64,000 nt of DNA, taken from Kitasatospora sp. NBC_01246. Its GTDB lineage: Bacteria; Actinomycetota; Actinomycetes; Streptomycetales; Streptomycetaceae. Below the pieces are notes generated by a model. The model made no database searches, was not told where the DNA came from, and saw nothing but the letters and a program-made list of their open reading frames with translations. Made by a program: the position numbers and the translations under genes. Of this stretch, positions 42,355-49,960 are shown piece after piece (position 1 is the first letter of the stretch; every line of letters begins with the position of its first letter). The DNA is taken from assembly GCF_036226505.1 (NCBI RefSeq), contig NZ_CP108484.1, forward strand, positions 1,550,001 through 1,614,000, in the 5' to 3' direction.

Positions 42355-43095
42355 TCAGGACACCGGCTGGCGCAGGATGGTACGGCGTCGCTCGGGGGCC
42401 GTCCTGGTCGGGTCCGAGAGGTAGATCTCGTGGTGCCGGCCGGCCTCGCGCAGCCCCTCGGTGTGCAGGTAGTCGTGCAGCAGCTTCACCGTCCGCGGCT
42501 CGGTCTCGTAGGGGCCCTGGTGCAGCACCTGGACGCAGCGGCCCTCGGTGAAGGACTCCCGGCGCAGCCGGCCGACCGCCTCGGCCCCGGCCTTCCCTTC
42601 CGCCTTGGCCTCCGCCTTGGCGAGCGCGGCGGCGAGTTGCGCGTCGGTGTAGGGGACGGGCTGGCGGATCAGCAGGGTCCACCGCCAGCCGGCCCGGGCG
42701 CCGGGGCCGTAGGAGTCGGCGGAGACGGCGTCGAAGTGCGGGTCGTCGCTGTGCCAGAGCCCTTCCAGCGGCATCACCGCGTAGTCCGTCCCGGTGTCGG
42801 CCCGGACGGCGAACTTCAGGGCGTAGGAGACCGCGTACAGCGCGGCGATGGCGGGCCCGAACTCGGGGCTCTGCTGCGGGTCGCCGGTCCCGTCGAGGGC
42901 CAGGAAGGCGAACTCGGGGACGTCTAGCGGTTGCGGGACGGCCTTCGCACGGTACAGCTCGCCGCCCAGCTTGCGGTGGTCGGTCTTCTCGGCCTTCTTC
43001 CCGGTCTTCTCCCCGGCCTTGCCGGACTGCCCTGCCTGCTCTGCCTTCTCGGCCCTCTGCTCGGTCTTCTTCTCGGCCTTGCCGGTGGTACCCAT
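42355..43095 (-). CDS. GyrI-like small-molecule-binding protein with charged N-terminal tail
   Basis: Protein of 246 residues. The first 45 residues are a Lys/Glu-rich helix-forming tail (KAEKKTEQRAEKAEQ and similar). The remainder is a GyrI-like domain of the DUF-type seen in stand-alone Streptomyces proteins: PQPLDVPEFAFLALDGTGDP at the start, YAVMPLEGLWHSDD, CVQVLHQGPYETEPRTVKLL and HHEIYLSDPTRTAPERRRT at the end. These proteins bind or hydrolyse small hydrophobic ligands without DNA binding. Start at MGTTGK chosen with GGGAG 9 nt upstream. No operon partner. Distantly related in fold to the C-terminal half of the regulator at 41089. Confidence 0.85.
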   Translation of the reverse strand: MGTTGKAEKKTEQRAEKAEQAGQSGKAGEKTGKKAEKTDHRKLGGELYRAKAVPQPLDVPEFAFLALDGTGDPQQSPEFGPAIAALYAVSYALKFAVRADTGTDYAVMPLEGLWHSDDPHFDAVSADSYGPGARAGWRWTLLIRQPVPYTDAQLAAALAKAEAKAEGKAGAEAVGRLRRESFTEGRCVQVLHQGPYETEPRTVKLLHDYLHTEGLREAGRHHEIYLSDPTRTAPERRRTILRQPVS

Positions 43096-43343
43096 GGTGC
43101 ACAACTCCCGTACGACTGCGGATCGGGGCGCCCGGGGCGCCGGTGGAACAGGGCGACCGGTGGCCCCCGCAGGGGCGAACGAGACGGCGCGACGACGGTC
43201 ACCGCGCGTCCGGTCGCACGGTCCGGGCCGCCGCCCCGCCGTCGGTCCGGGCTCCTGACCCGGGCTTCACCCAGGAGCGGGCCGGTCCGGGACCGCTTTT
43301 CCACCGTTGCGGTCAAGTACTCCCCCGGCAACCGATCCAAAGC

Positions 43344-43375
43344 TTGACTGAGCCGGTCAACAACGCTCCTACCGC
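43344..43375 (+). promoter_or_regulatory. Possible promoter upstream of second gene cluster
   Basis: TTGACT at 43344-43349 lies in a stretch that is less GC-rich than its surroundings, about 100 bp before the TrpB2-like start. The matching -10 box is poor (tcctac at 17 bp, or taccgc at 20 bp). Weak evidence. The 43096-43448 interval otherwise shows no gene. Confidence 0.35.
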
Positions 43376-43448
43376 TTCTCACCCGGTCGTTTCGCTGCGA
43401 GAACTGACGTGCGCGGTTCCCCCATCCGGATGACGAGAGGGATGCATC

Positions 43449-44771
43449 GTGACTCCAGCCGCCCAGTGGACCCCCGTGCCGGTGCCGGCCGCAGCGGACC
43501 CCCATGAGGTCCCGTCGCACTGGTTCAACCTCGTCCCCAGCCTGCCCGGCCCCGTCCCGCCGCCCCGCGAGCCCGAGGGCGCCGAGCACGACGCCTGGGG
43601 CTCCCGGCTCGCCCTGCAGCAGCGGATCCGGCTCGACGCCGTCCGCGCCCAGGACGGTGCCACCGAACCCTTCCTGGCCATCCCGGAGCGGGTGCGCGAG
43701 GAGCTGGCGTCGATCGGACGCCCCACCCCGCTGCTGCGGGCCCGGGCCCTGGAGCGCTACCTGGAGACCCCGGCCCGGATCTACCTCAAGCGCGAGGACG
43801 TGCTGCCCACCGGCAGCTTCAAGCTCAACTCGGCCATCGCCCAGGCCCACTACGCGGCCGAGCAGGGCGTCGACACGCTGGTCACCGAGACCGGCGCCGG
43901 CCAGTGGGGCCACGCGGTGGCCTGGGCCGCGCGCCGCTTCGGCCTCAGGGCCGTCATCTACTGGGCCGGCGTCTCGGCCCGCCAGAAGCCCGGCCGCCGG
44001 GCGCTGATCGAGATGCTCGGCGCCGAGGTGCACGCCTCCCCCAGCGAGCGGACACCGGTCGGCAAGGCGCTGCTGCGCGACGGCCGGCACCTGCTGGGCT
44101 CGCTCGGCACCGCGATCGGCGAGGCGATCAGCCACGCCGCGCTGCACCCGGAGACCCGCTACATCTCCGGCAGCAACCTGGCCCACGTACTGATCCACCA
44201 GACCGTCATCGGCCAGGAGACCAAGGCCCAGCTGGCCGCCCTCGGCGAGCGGCCGGACGCGCTGGTGGCCTGCGTCGGCGGCGGCAGCAATCTGGGCGGC
44301 TTCATGGGCCCCTACCTCGCCGAGAAGGCGGAGCGCGGCGACGACCTGCTGCTGCTCGGCGCGGAGTCCGCGAGCGCCCCCCGGCTGACCCGGGGCACGC
44401 TGCGCTACGACCACGCCGACCCGGAGGGCGTCACCCCGCTCGGCAAGTCGTACACCCTCGGCCGGGACTACGAGCTCCCGGAGACCCACGTCGGCGGTCT
44501 GCGCCAGCACAGCGGCTCGCCGCTGATCGGCGTGCTGCGCGGCGAGGGGCTGCTGGACGCGGTCGCGTACGAGGAGACGGACGTCTTCGAGACCGGGCGG
44601 CTGGTGCTCTCCACCGAGGGGATGCTGATCGCGCCGGAGTCCTGCCACGCCCTGCGCGCGGCCGTGGACCGGGCCGTCCTGGCCCGCGAGACCGGGCGGG
44701 CCGAGGTGATCGTCGCCTGCGTCAGCGGCAACGGGCTGCTCGACCTCGACGGCTACCTCGCGCACCGCTGA
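43449..44771 (+). CDS. TrpB2-like tryptophan synthase beta-family PLP enzyme, noncanonical
   Basis: Protein of 440 residues with the long TrpB2-type N-terminus (SHWFNLVPSLPGPVPPP) before the PLP domain. The lysine K125 is in PTGSFKLNSA; all TrpB/TrpB2 enzymes I know have SHKLN or AHKVN here, so the adjacent His is replaced by Phe. ETGAGQWGHAVAWAA carries the catalytic Glu, and CVGGGSNLGGFMGPY the phosphate-binding glycine loop. TrpB2 enzymes join indole to O-phosphoserine or Ser. Given the changed active site and its place at the head of a biosynthetic cluster, this one probably catalyses beta-replacement with another nucleophile or on another acceptor. GTG start behind GAGAGGG. Confidence 0.88.
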   Translation: MTPAAQWTPVPVPAAADPHEVPSHWFNLVPSLPGPVPPPREPEGAEHDAWGSRLALQQRIRLDAVRAQDGATEPFLAIPERVREELASIGRPTPLLRARALERYLETPARIYLKREDVLPTGSFKLNSAIAQAHYAAEQGVDTLVTETGAGQWGHAVAWAARRFGLRAVIYWAGVSARQKPGRRALIEMLGAEVHASPSERTPVGKALLRDGRHLLGSLGTAIGEAISHAALHPETRYISGSNLAHVLIHQTVIGQETKAQLAALGERPDALVACVGGGSNLGGFMGPYLAEKAERGDDLLLLGAESASAPRLTRGTLRYDHADPEGVTPLGKSYTLGRDYELPETHVGGLRQHSGSPLIGVLRGEGLLDAVAYEETDVFETGRLVLSTEGMLIAPESCHALRAAVDRAVLARETGRAEVIVACVSGNGLLDLDGYLAHR

Positions 44772-45021
44772 CCACCGGCGCCCCGCGCCCACCACAGGCA
44801 CCCGTCACCGGGCCCTCCGCCGGGCCCCGCACCACCGCCCGCGCACGCCGGGAGCGTGCCACCGCGTACCCGGGGCCGCGCGCACCACCGGGGGCACCAC
44901 CCCCGCGCACGACCGAGGTCACGGCACCACCCGCACCGGCACCGCCCGGGCGAGGCGCACGCGCCCCAGGACCACCCGTTCCGACACCACCCGTTCCGAC
45001 ACCCTGCACGAAAGGACCGAC

Positions 45022-46131
45022 GTGTCCGACGGAACCATCATCGAGCTGTCCAGCGGGACCAGCCCAAGCTGCCCGTACTATCTCGGCGAGTCCATCGGCG
45101 ACCGGCTGCCCGAGTACCTCGGCCGGCACGCCTTCGACGAGTTCTACCTGGTCACCAGCCAGCCGCTGTACGAGCTGTTCGGCCGGGACCTCGCCAACCG
45201 GCTCGGCCGGGCCGGCGTCGCCGTCAACCTGATCACCGTGGCCGAGGGCGAGGGCGTCAAGGGCTGGCCCGAGCTCACCGCCCTCTGCGAACGGCTGGTG
45301 GCCGCCGGGGCCACCAAGGACTCGATCGTCGGCGCGCTCGGCGGCGGCATGATCAGCAACCTGGCCGGACTGGCCGCCGCCATGGTCTACCGGGGCCTGC
45401 GCTTCGTCGAGATCCCGACCACCATGCTGAACCTCACCGACGGCACCCTCAGCAACAAGCAGGCGATCAACGGCGCCCTCGGCAAGAACCAGTTCGGCGT
45501 CTACCACGCACCGCTGTTCATCTGGGCCGACGTGGCGATGCTGCGCAGCGAGCCGGAGCGCCAGCACCGCAGCGCGCTGGTGGAGGCGCTGAAGAACGGC
45601 CTGGTCAACGACGCCGCGTGGGTCGACCGGATGGAGGGCCTGCTGACCGGCGGTGTGGCGGGCATCCGGGACGACCTGCTCGGGGTCTGCCACGAGGTGG
45701 TCCGCAGCAAGCTGGGCATCCTGGCGCAGGACCCGGGCGAGCGCGGCGCCGGCATCATCCTGGAGTACGGCCACACCGTGGGGCACGCCGTGGAGTTCCT
45801 CTCCGGGGGCGCGCTGCTGCACGGCGAGGCGGTCGGCATCGGGATGTGCGCCGCGGCCCGGCTGGGCATCCGGCTCGGGATCACCGCCCCGGAGGTGCTG
45901 GCGCGCCAGGAGCACCTGCTGGGCACCCTGATCGGCAGTCCGACCACGGTGCCCCGGGAGTTCACCCCGGAGCGGATCGTCGAGGTCATCCTCAGCGACA
46001 ACAAGCGCCGGGCGGGCAGCGCGGTGCGGTTCGTGCTGGTGCCCGAGGTAGGCCGGGTGCACATCGTCGACGGCGACCACGAGACGCCGGTGCCCGAGCC
46101 GCTGCTGAAGAGCGTCCTCGCCGAGGCCTGA
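45022..46131 (+). CDS. Sugar phosphate cyclase (2-deoxy-scyllo-inosose synthase / dehydroquinate synthase-like)
   Basis: Protein of 369 residues of the dehydroquinate synthase superfamily. NAD-binding GALGGGMISNLAG; the signature segment IPTTMLNLTDGTLSNKQAIN then GKNQFGVYHAP has KQAIN as in 2-deoxy-scyllo-inosose synthases rather than KTGVN of AroB. Metal ligands are E188, H251 (GHTVGHA) and H267 (LLHGEAV). Known members cyclise heptulose or hexose phosphates to DHQ, valiolones or 2-deoxy-scyllo-inosose. Inference: it makes a carbocyclic (cyclitol) unit, but the substrate is undecided. No 2-deoxystreptamine aminotransferase or glycosyltransferase is near, so a standard aminoglycoside is unlikely. 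The neighbouring TIM-barrel and TatD-like genes recall EboD-EboE-EboB. GTG start with AAAGGA. Confidence 0.9.
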   Translation: MSDGTIIELSSGTSPSCPYYLGESIGDRLPEYLGRHAFDEFYLVTSQPLYELFGRDLANRLGRAGVAVNLITVAEGEGVKGWPELTALCERLVAAGATKDSIVGALGGGMISNLAGLAAAMVYRGLRFVEIPTTMLNLTDGTLSNKQAINGALGKNQFGVYHAPLFIWADVAMLRSEPERQHRSALVEALKNGLVNDAAWVDRMEGLLTGGVAGIRDDLLGVCHEVVRSKLGILAQDPGERGAGIILEYGHTVGHAVEFLSGGALLHGEAVGIGMCAAARLGIRLGITAPEVLARQEHLLGTLIGSPTTVPREFTPERIVEVILSDNKRRAGSAVRFVLVPEVGRVHIVDGDHETPVPEPLLKSVLAEA

Positions 46132-46225
46132 CCGCCCCCGTACGCGCCCGGGCACCGCGCGCACACCCCCGACCGCCGGCCCAGCAGGGCCGGACGGCCC
46201 GTTCGGCCTCCCGAAGGAGTCATCC

Positions 46226-46864
46226 ATGAACGACGCGCATTCGCCGGAGATCGCCGAGACGGTCTACCGGCTCGACGGCCCGCTGCGCTGGGCGCTCGGC
46301 GAGGTGCAGGACCTGCTGCGCTCCGTCGGCGCCGCGCCCGGCCAGCAGGTGGTCGACGTCGGCGCGGGCACCGGCTACGCGGCCGTGCCCGCCGCCCGGC
46401 TGGTCGGGCCGGAGGGCTCGGTGCACTGCGTCGACGGCAGCCCGGAGCTGCTGGAGGTGCTCGCCGGCCGGGCCGCCCGCGAGGGCGTGGCCGACCGGGT
46501 GACCCGCACCGTGAGCCCGGTGGTCCCGCTGCCCGTCGCCGACGCCGCCGCCGACCTGGTGATCTCCACCTACGTCCTGCACGAGCTGGCCGACGACGCG
46601 CCCGCCGCGATCGCCGAGATGTACCGGGTGCTGCGCCCCGGCGGGCGGGTGGCGCTGGCGGACTACCGCAAGACCGCCGACAAGGAGCGCAACCGGGAGA
46701 TCGAGGCCTGGTACGCCCGCCAGCCCGACGGCGCCGGTCCCGAGGAGGTGCACCTGCGCTTCACCCTCAACGAGTTGGAGGAGATGCTGCGCGCCGCCGG
46801 CTTCCAGCGGATCGAGCTGCGCACCTGGCACGACTTCCACGTGCACGCCACCGCGGAGAAGTGA
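46226..46864 (+). CDS. SAM-dependent methyltransferase (UbiE-like, class I)
   Basis: Protein of 212 residues with a full class I SAM-binding core: motif I VVDVGAGTGYAAVP, acidic motif II HCVDGSPELL, DLVISTYVLHEL (post I) and EMYRVLRPGGRVAL (motif III). Sequence pattern is that of the UbiE/Methyltransf_11 group, which act on C, O or N of small molecules. A GAAGGAG site precedes the ATG. It lies between the cyclase and the TIM-barrel gene, so it may methylate a cyclitol- or amino acid-derived intermediate; alternatively the C-methylation common in aromatic pathways. Substrate not determinable from sequence. Confidence 0.88.
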   Translation: MNDAHSPEIAETVYRLDGPLRWALGEVQDLLRSVGAAPGQQVVDVGAGTGYAAVPAARLVGPEGSVHCVDGSPELLEVLAGRAAREGVADRVTRTVSPVVPLPVADAAADLVISTYVLHELADDAPAAIAEMYRVLRPGGRVALADYRKTADKERNREIEAWYARQPDGAGPEEVHLRFTLNELEEMLRAAGFQRIELRTWHDFHVHATAEK

Positions 46865-47003
46865 CCGGCCCCCCGGGCACCGGAGCCCCGGCGCGGCGCA
46901 CCGACGCGGCCGCGCACCAGCACCCGGCGACCGGCCGGCCAGGACCCGCCGGTCACCGTCGTCACCACCGTCACCACCGTCACCAGCCAGAAGGAGAACT
47001 GTC

Positions 47004-47840
47004 GTGGTCAAGCTTGCCTACAACGCCAACGGCCTGCGGACGATCTCGGTGGAGCGGGCGATCGAGGCGGTCGCCGACGCCGGCTACGAGGGGATCGAAC
47101 TCTCGCTCCACCCGGCCCACCTGGACCCGTTCGCCTTCGGCCCCGCCGAGGCCGCGCCGATCCGCAAGGCCCTGGAGCGCACCGGCCTGACGGCCTGCTG
47201 CCTGGCCGCGGGCGCCGACAACCTGCTCGGTGAGGAGCGCTTCGAGCCCTCGCTGATCCACCCCACCGCCGAGGGCCGGGCCCGCCGCGTCGACCTCGTC
47301 CTGCGGTCGGTCCGGATCGCCGACGAACTCGGCATCCCCTACGTCAACTTCGCCACCGGCAAGCGCAAGCCCGAGGTGGCCGAGGAGCAGGCCCGGCAGT
47401 GGCTGGACGAGGGCGTCCGGCAGGTGCTGGACGGTCCGGGCACCGCGGTGCTGGCGATGGAGCCCGAGCCGGAGTTCTTCCTGGAGAGCAACGACGGGGT
47501 CGCCCGGCTGGCCGACGCGCTGGCCTCGGACCGCTTCGCGCTCGCCCAGGACCTCGGCCACTGCCGGGTGGTGGAGGAGGACTACCTCGCCTCGGTGGAG
47601 CGGAACCTGCCCTATACGAAGATCATCCAGGTCGAGGACATCAAGGGCCGGGTGCACCACCACGAGATCCCCGGGGACGGCGACATCGACTTCGCCGGCT
47701 TCTTCTCGGTGCTGGGGCGCGGCGGCTACGACGGCTACGTCAGCGTGGAGCTGTACAACCACGCCGACCGCTACGAGCACGCGCTGCGCCGCAGCCGCGA
47801 GGTGCTGACCGCCGCGATCGCCGCCGCCGCGCAGGGCTGA
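47004..47840 (+). CDS. Xylose-isomerase-like TIM barrel (AP endonuclease family 2), EboE-like
   Basis: Sugar phosphate isomerase/epimerase fold, 278 residues. Strand-end residues typical of the family are seen: GIELSLHPAH, IPYVNFATGK, LAMEPEPEFFL, ALAQDLGHCRVV, IIQVEDIKGRVHHHEIPGDGDIDF and VSVELYNHAD. The E, D, H and E positions form the usual divalent-metal site. Members isomerise or epimerise sugars and keto-cyclitols. Here it is probably a cyclitol isomerase/epimerase acting after the cyclase at 45022. The trio cyclase, TIM barrel, TatD-like matches part of the ebo gene set (EboD, EboE, EboB), where functions are still poorly known. GTG start with AAGGAGA. Confidence 0.87.
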   Translation: MVKLAYNANGLRTISVERAIEAVADAGYEGIELSLHPAHLDPFAFGPAEAAPIRKALERTGLTACCLAAGADNLLGEERFEPSLIHPTAEGRARRVDLVLRSVRIADELGIPYVNFATGKRKPEVAEEQARQWLDEGVRQVLDGPGTAVLAMEPEPEFFLESNDGVARLADALASDRFALAQDLGHCRVVEEDYLASVERNLPYTKIIQVEDIKGRVHHHEIPGDGDIDFAGFFSVLGRGGYDGYVSVELYNHADRYEHALRRSREVLTAAIAAAAQG

Positions 47841-47847
47841 GCCCGTC

Positions 47848-48768
47848 GTGCCCGCCGACCGCCCCGGTCCGCCGCCGCCCCCGCCGCCGCTGGCCCCCCG
47901 GGCCCTGCACGGGACCGGACTGACGCCGCTGTTCGACCACCACATCCACACCGACCTGCGCAACGCGGACGACTACGAGCTGATGGCCGTCAGCGGGGTG
48001 CTCACCGCGCTCGCCCCGTGCTCCGCCTCGCTGGAGGCCCGGGACTCCGGCAGCGCCTTCGCCGCCCGCTTCGAGCGGCTCGCCGGAGCCGAGACCGCCC
48101 GGGCCGCCGCGTACGGGATCGACCTGCACGTGGCGCTCGCGGTGCACGCGGCCGACATGGCGGGGCTGCGCGGCGCGCTGGCCGGGATCGAGGTGCTGGA
48201 GCGGTACCTGGACCACCCGAGGGTCCGGGCGCTGGGCGAGGTGTCGCTGCGCGGCGGCGGCCCGGACGAGGTCGAGGTGCTGGAGCGGCAGCTGAAGCTG
48301 GCGTCGGCGCGCGCCCTGCCGGTACTGGTCGAGTCGCCGCCCGCGCTGCCGGCCTTCCGGGAGATGCTGGCGCCGCTGGCGGGCGCGGTGGAACGGGCCG
48401 GCATCGACCCGGCCACGATCGCCCTGCTCGACCTGGACGAGCAGCGGATCGACCTGCTGGCCGAGCACCCGGCGCTGCGCGGGCTCGGCGGGTACGGGAT
48501 CGCCGTCGCCCCGCGCCAGGACGCGCTGTTCCAGGTCCGCGAGAAGCAGTCGCACCGCGAGGTGCTCGGCCTGCTGGACCGGTTCGGCCCGGAGCGGCTG
48601 ATGCTCAACACCGGCCTGCACTTCGGCTCGGCCGACCCGCTGGGTCTGGCCAGGACGGTGCACCGGCTCCGACTCCATGGTGTCCCCGAGCAGATCGTGA
48701 GGGCTCTCGCTCATGGCAACGCTGCCCAGTTCTTCGCCGTCCCCCACCGGGTCCCCGCCGCCGGGTGA
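47848..48768 (+). CDS. TatD-like metal-dependent hydrolase, EboB-like
   Basis: Protein of 306 residues. After a poly-Pro leader comes LFDHHIHTDLRNADDYELM: the HxH (H31, H33) metal motif followed by the DDYE segment typical of the EboB-type branch of TatD/amidohydrolase TIM barrels. Other metal-site candidates are ALGEVSLRGGG and LMLNTGLHFGSADPLG near the end. True TatD nucleases have a different loop pattern, so a DNase role is unlikely. Inference: hydrolysis or ring-opening/rearrangement of a cyclitol or amide intermediate. The GTG start is 7 bp after the TIM-barrel stop; the 3' end overlaps the decarboxylase gene by 56 bp. Confidence 0.82.
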   Translation: MPADRPGPPPPPPPLAPRALHGTGLTPLFDHHIHTDLRNADDYELMAVSGVLTALAPCSASLEARDSGSAFAARFERLAGAETARAAAYGIDLHVALAVHAADMAGLRGALAGIEVLERYLDHPRVRALGEVSLRGGGPDEVEVLERQLKLASARALPVLVESPPALPAFREMLAPLAGAVERAGIDPATIALLDLDEQRIDLLAEHPALRGLGGYGIAVAPRQDALFQVREKQSHREVLGLLDRFGPERLMLNTGLHFGSADPLGLARTVHRLRLHGVPEQIVRALAHGNAAQFFAVPHRVPAAG

Positions 48769-49960
48769 GCCGGCCGGCGCCCGCCCGCACGGGCTGCCCG
48801 ACCGGGGCGTCCCCGTCGAGCGGGTGCTGGCCGAGCTGGCCGGGCTCTGCGCGGACGACCACGACTACCGGGACGGCACCGTCTTCAACTCGATCTGCTC
48901 GACGCCGCTGCCGGTGGCCGAGCAGGTGTTCGCCGCCCACCAGCAGTCCAACATGGGCGACAACCGGATCTTCCCCTCGCTGCCCCGCGCCGAGGCCGAG
49001 GTGACGGCCATGCTGGCCGACCTGATGGACGGCCCCGGGGCCGCCGGGGTGGCCACCTCGGGCGGCACCGAGGCCAACCTGCTGGCGGTGCTCGCCGCGC
49101 TCCGGCACCACCGGGCCCGCTTCGGGGCCGGTGCGCCGGCCCGGGTCCTGATGGGCGACAGCGCGCACTTCTCCTTCGACAAGATCGCCGCGCTGCTGGC
49201 GGTCGAGGTGGTCCGCGTCCCCTCCGACGAGCGGCTGCGGGTCGACACCGGGCGGCTGCTGCCGCTGGTGACCCCGGAGACCGCGCTGGTGGTGGCCACC
49301 GCCGGCAGCTCCGAGTCCGGCGCCGTGGACGACGTGCCGGCGATCGCCGCGCACGCCTCGGCACTCGGCGTACCGGTGCACGTGGACGCCGCCACCGGCG
49401 GGTTCCTGGTGCCGTTCGCCCGCGAGCTGGGCGACGACCTGCCGGCGATCGGCTTCGGCGTCGACGGCGTCAGCTCCATCACCCTGGACCCGCACAAGTA
49501 CGGTGGCGCGCCGATCCCCGCGGGCCACGTGCTCTTCCGCGACCCCGGGGCGCCGGACGCGCTGCGCACCTCCTCGCACTACCGGGGCACCCTCGACCAC
49601 CACGCCCTGCTCGGCACCCGGCCCGGCGGCGCCCTGCTGGCCACCTGGGCGGCGCTGCGCGCCCAGGGCCGCAACGGCTACCGGGCCTCGGTCGCCGGGC
49701 TCTGGGAGCGCCGGGCGCTGCTGGTGCGGCTGCTCACCGAGGCCGGTTTCGAGGTCGCCCCGCGGCCCGAGCTCACCGTGGTGACGGTCCGCCACCCGAG
49801 CCCGGAGAAGCTGGTCGACGCGCTGGAGGAGCGCGGCCTGATCGCCTCGGTGGCCCGCCGGCTGGGCCTGCTGCGGCTGGTCGTGCACTGGCACCAGAGC
49901 GAGCGGCAACTGCGCGGCCTGGTCGCCGCGCTGGCCGAGGTCGACGGGGGCCGGCCGTGA
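48713..49960 (+). CDS. PLP-dependent group II decarboxylase (MfnA-like)
   Basis: Protein of 415 residues in the glutamate/aromatic amino acid decarboxylase family. PLP lysine K262 is in ITLDPHKYGGAPIPAG; D225 in VHVDAATGGF contacts the pyridine nitrogen; ATSGGTEANLLAVL is the phosphate-binding loop. The short form without an N-terminal three-helix domain is like archaeal MfnA (tyrosine/aspartate decarboxylase) and related cysteine-type decarboxylases. Inference: decarboxylates an amino acid precursor, possibly the product of the TrpB2-like enzyme. Start ATG lies 56 bp inside the TatD-like gene, and no later ATG precedes the conserved part. It overlaps the next gene by GTGA. Confidence 0.88.
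   Translation: MATLPSSSPSPTGSPPPGEPAGARPHGLPDRGVPVERVLAELAGLCADDHDYRDGTVFNSICSTPLPVAEQVFAAHQQSNMGDNRIFPSLPRAEAEVTAMLADLMDGPGAAGVATSGGTEANLLAVLAALRHHRARFGAGAPARVLMGDSAHFSFDKIAALLAVEVVRVPSDERLRVDTGRLLPLVTPETALVVATAGSSESGAVDDVPAIAAHASALGVPVHVDAATGGFLVPFARELGDDLPAIGFGVDGVSSITLDPHKYGGAPIPAGHVLFRDPGAPDALRTSSHYRGTLDHHALLGTRPGGALLATWAALRAQGRNGYRASVAGLWERRALLVRLLTEAGFEVAPRPELTVVTVRHPSPEKLVDALEERGLIASVARRLGLLRLVVHWHQSERQLRGLVAALAEVDGGRP

Noticed and set aside
46950..46990. Short gtcaccacc repeats before the TIM-barrel gene as a regulatory array
   Set aside because: Only a few imperfect copies in a His/Thr-rich low-complexity stretch; no symmetry or spacing that suggests protein binding.
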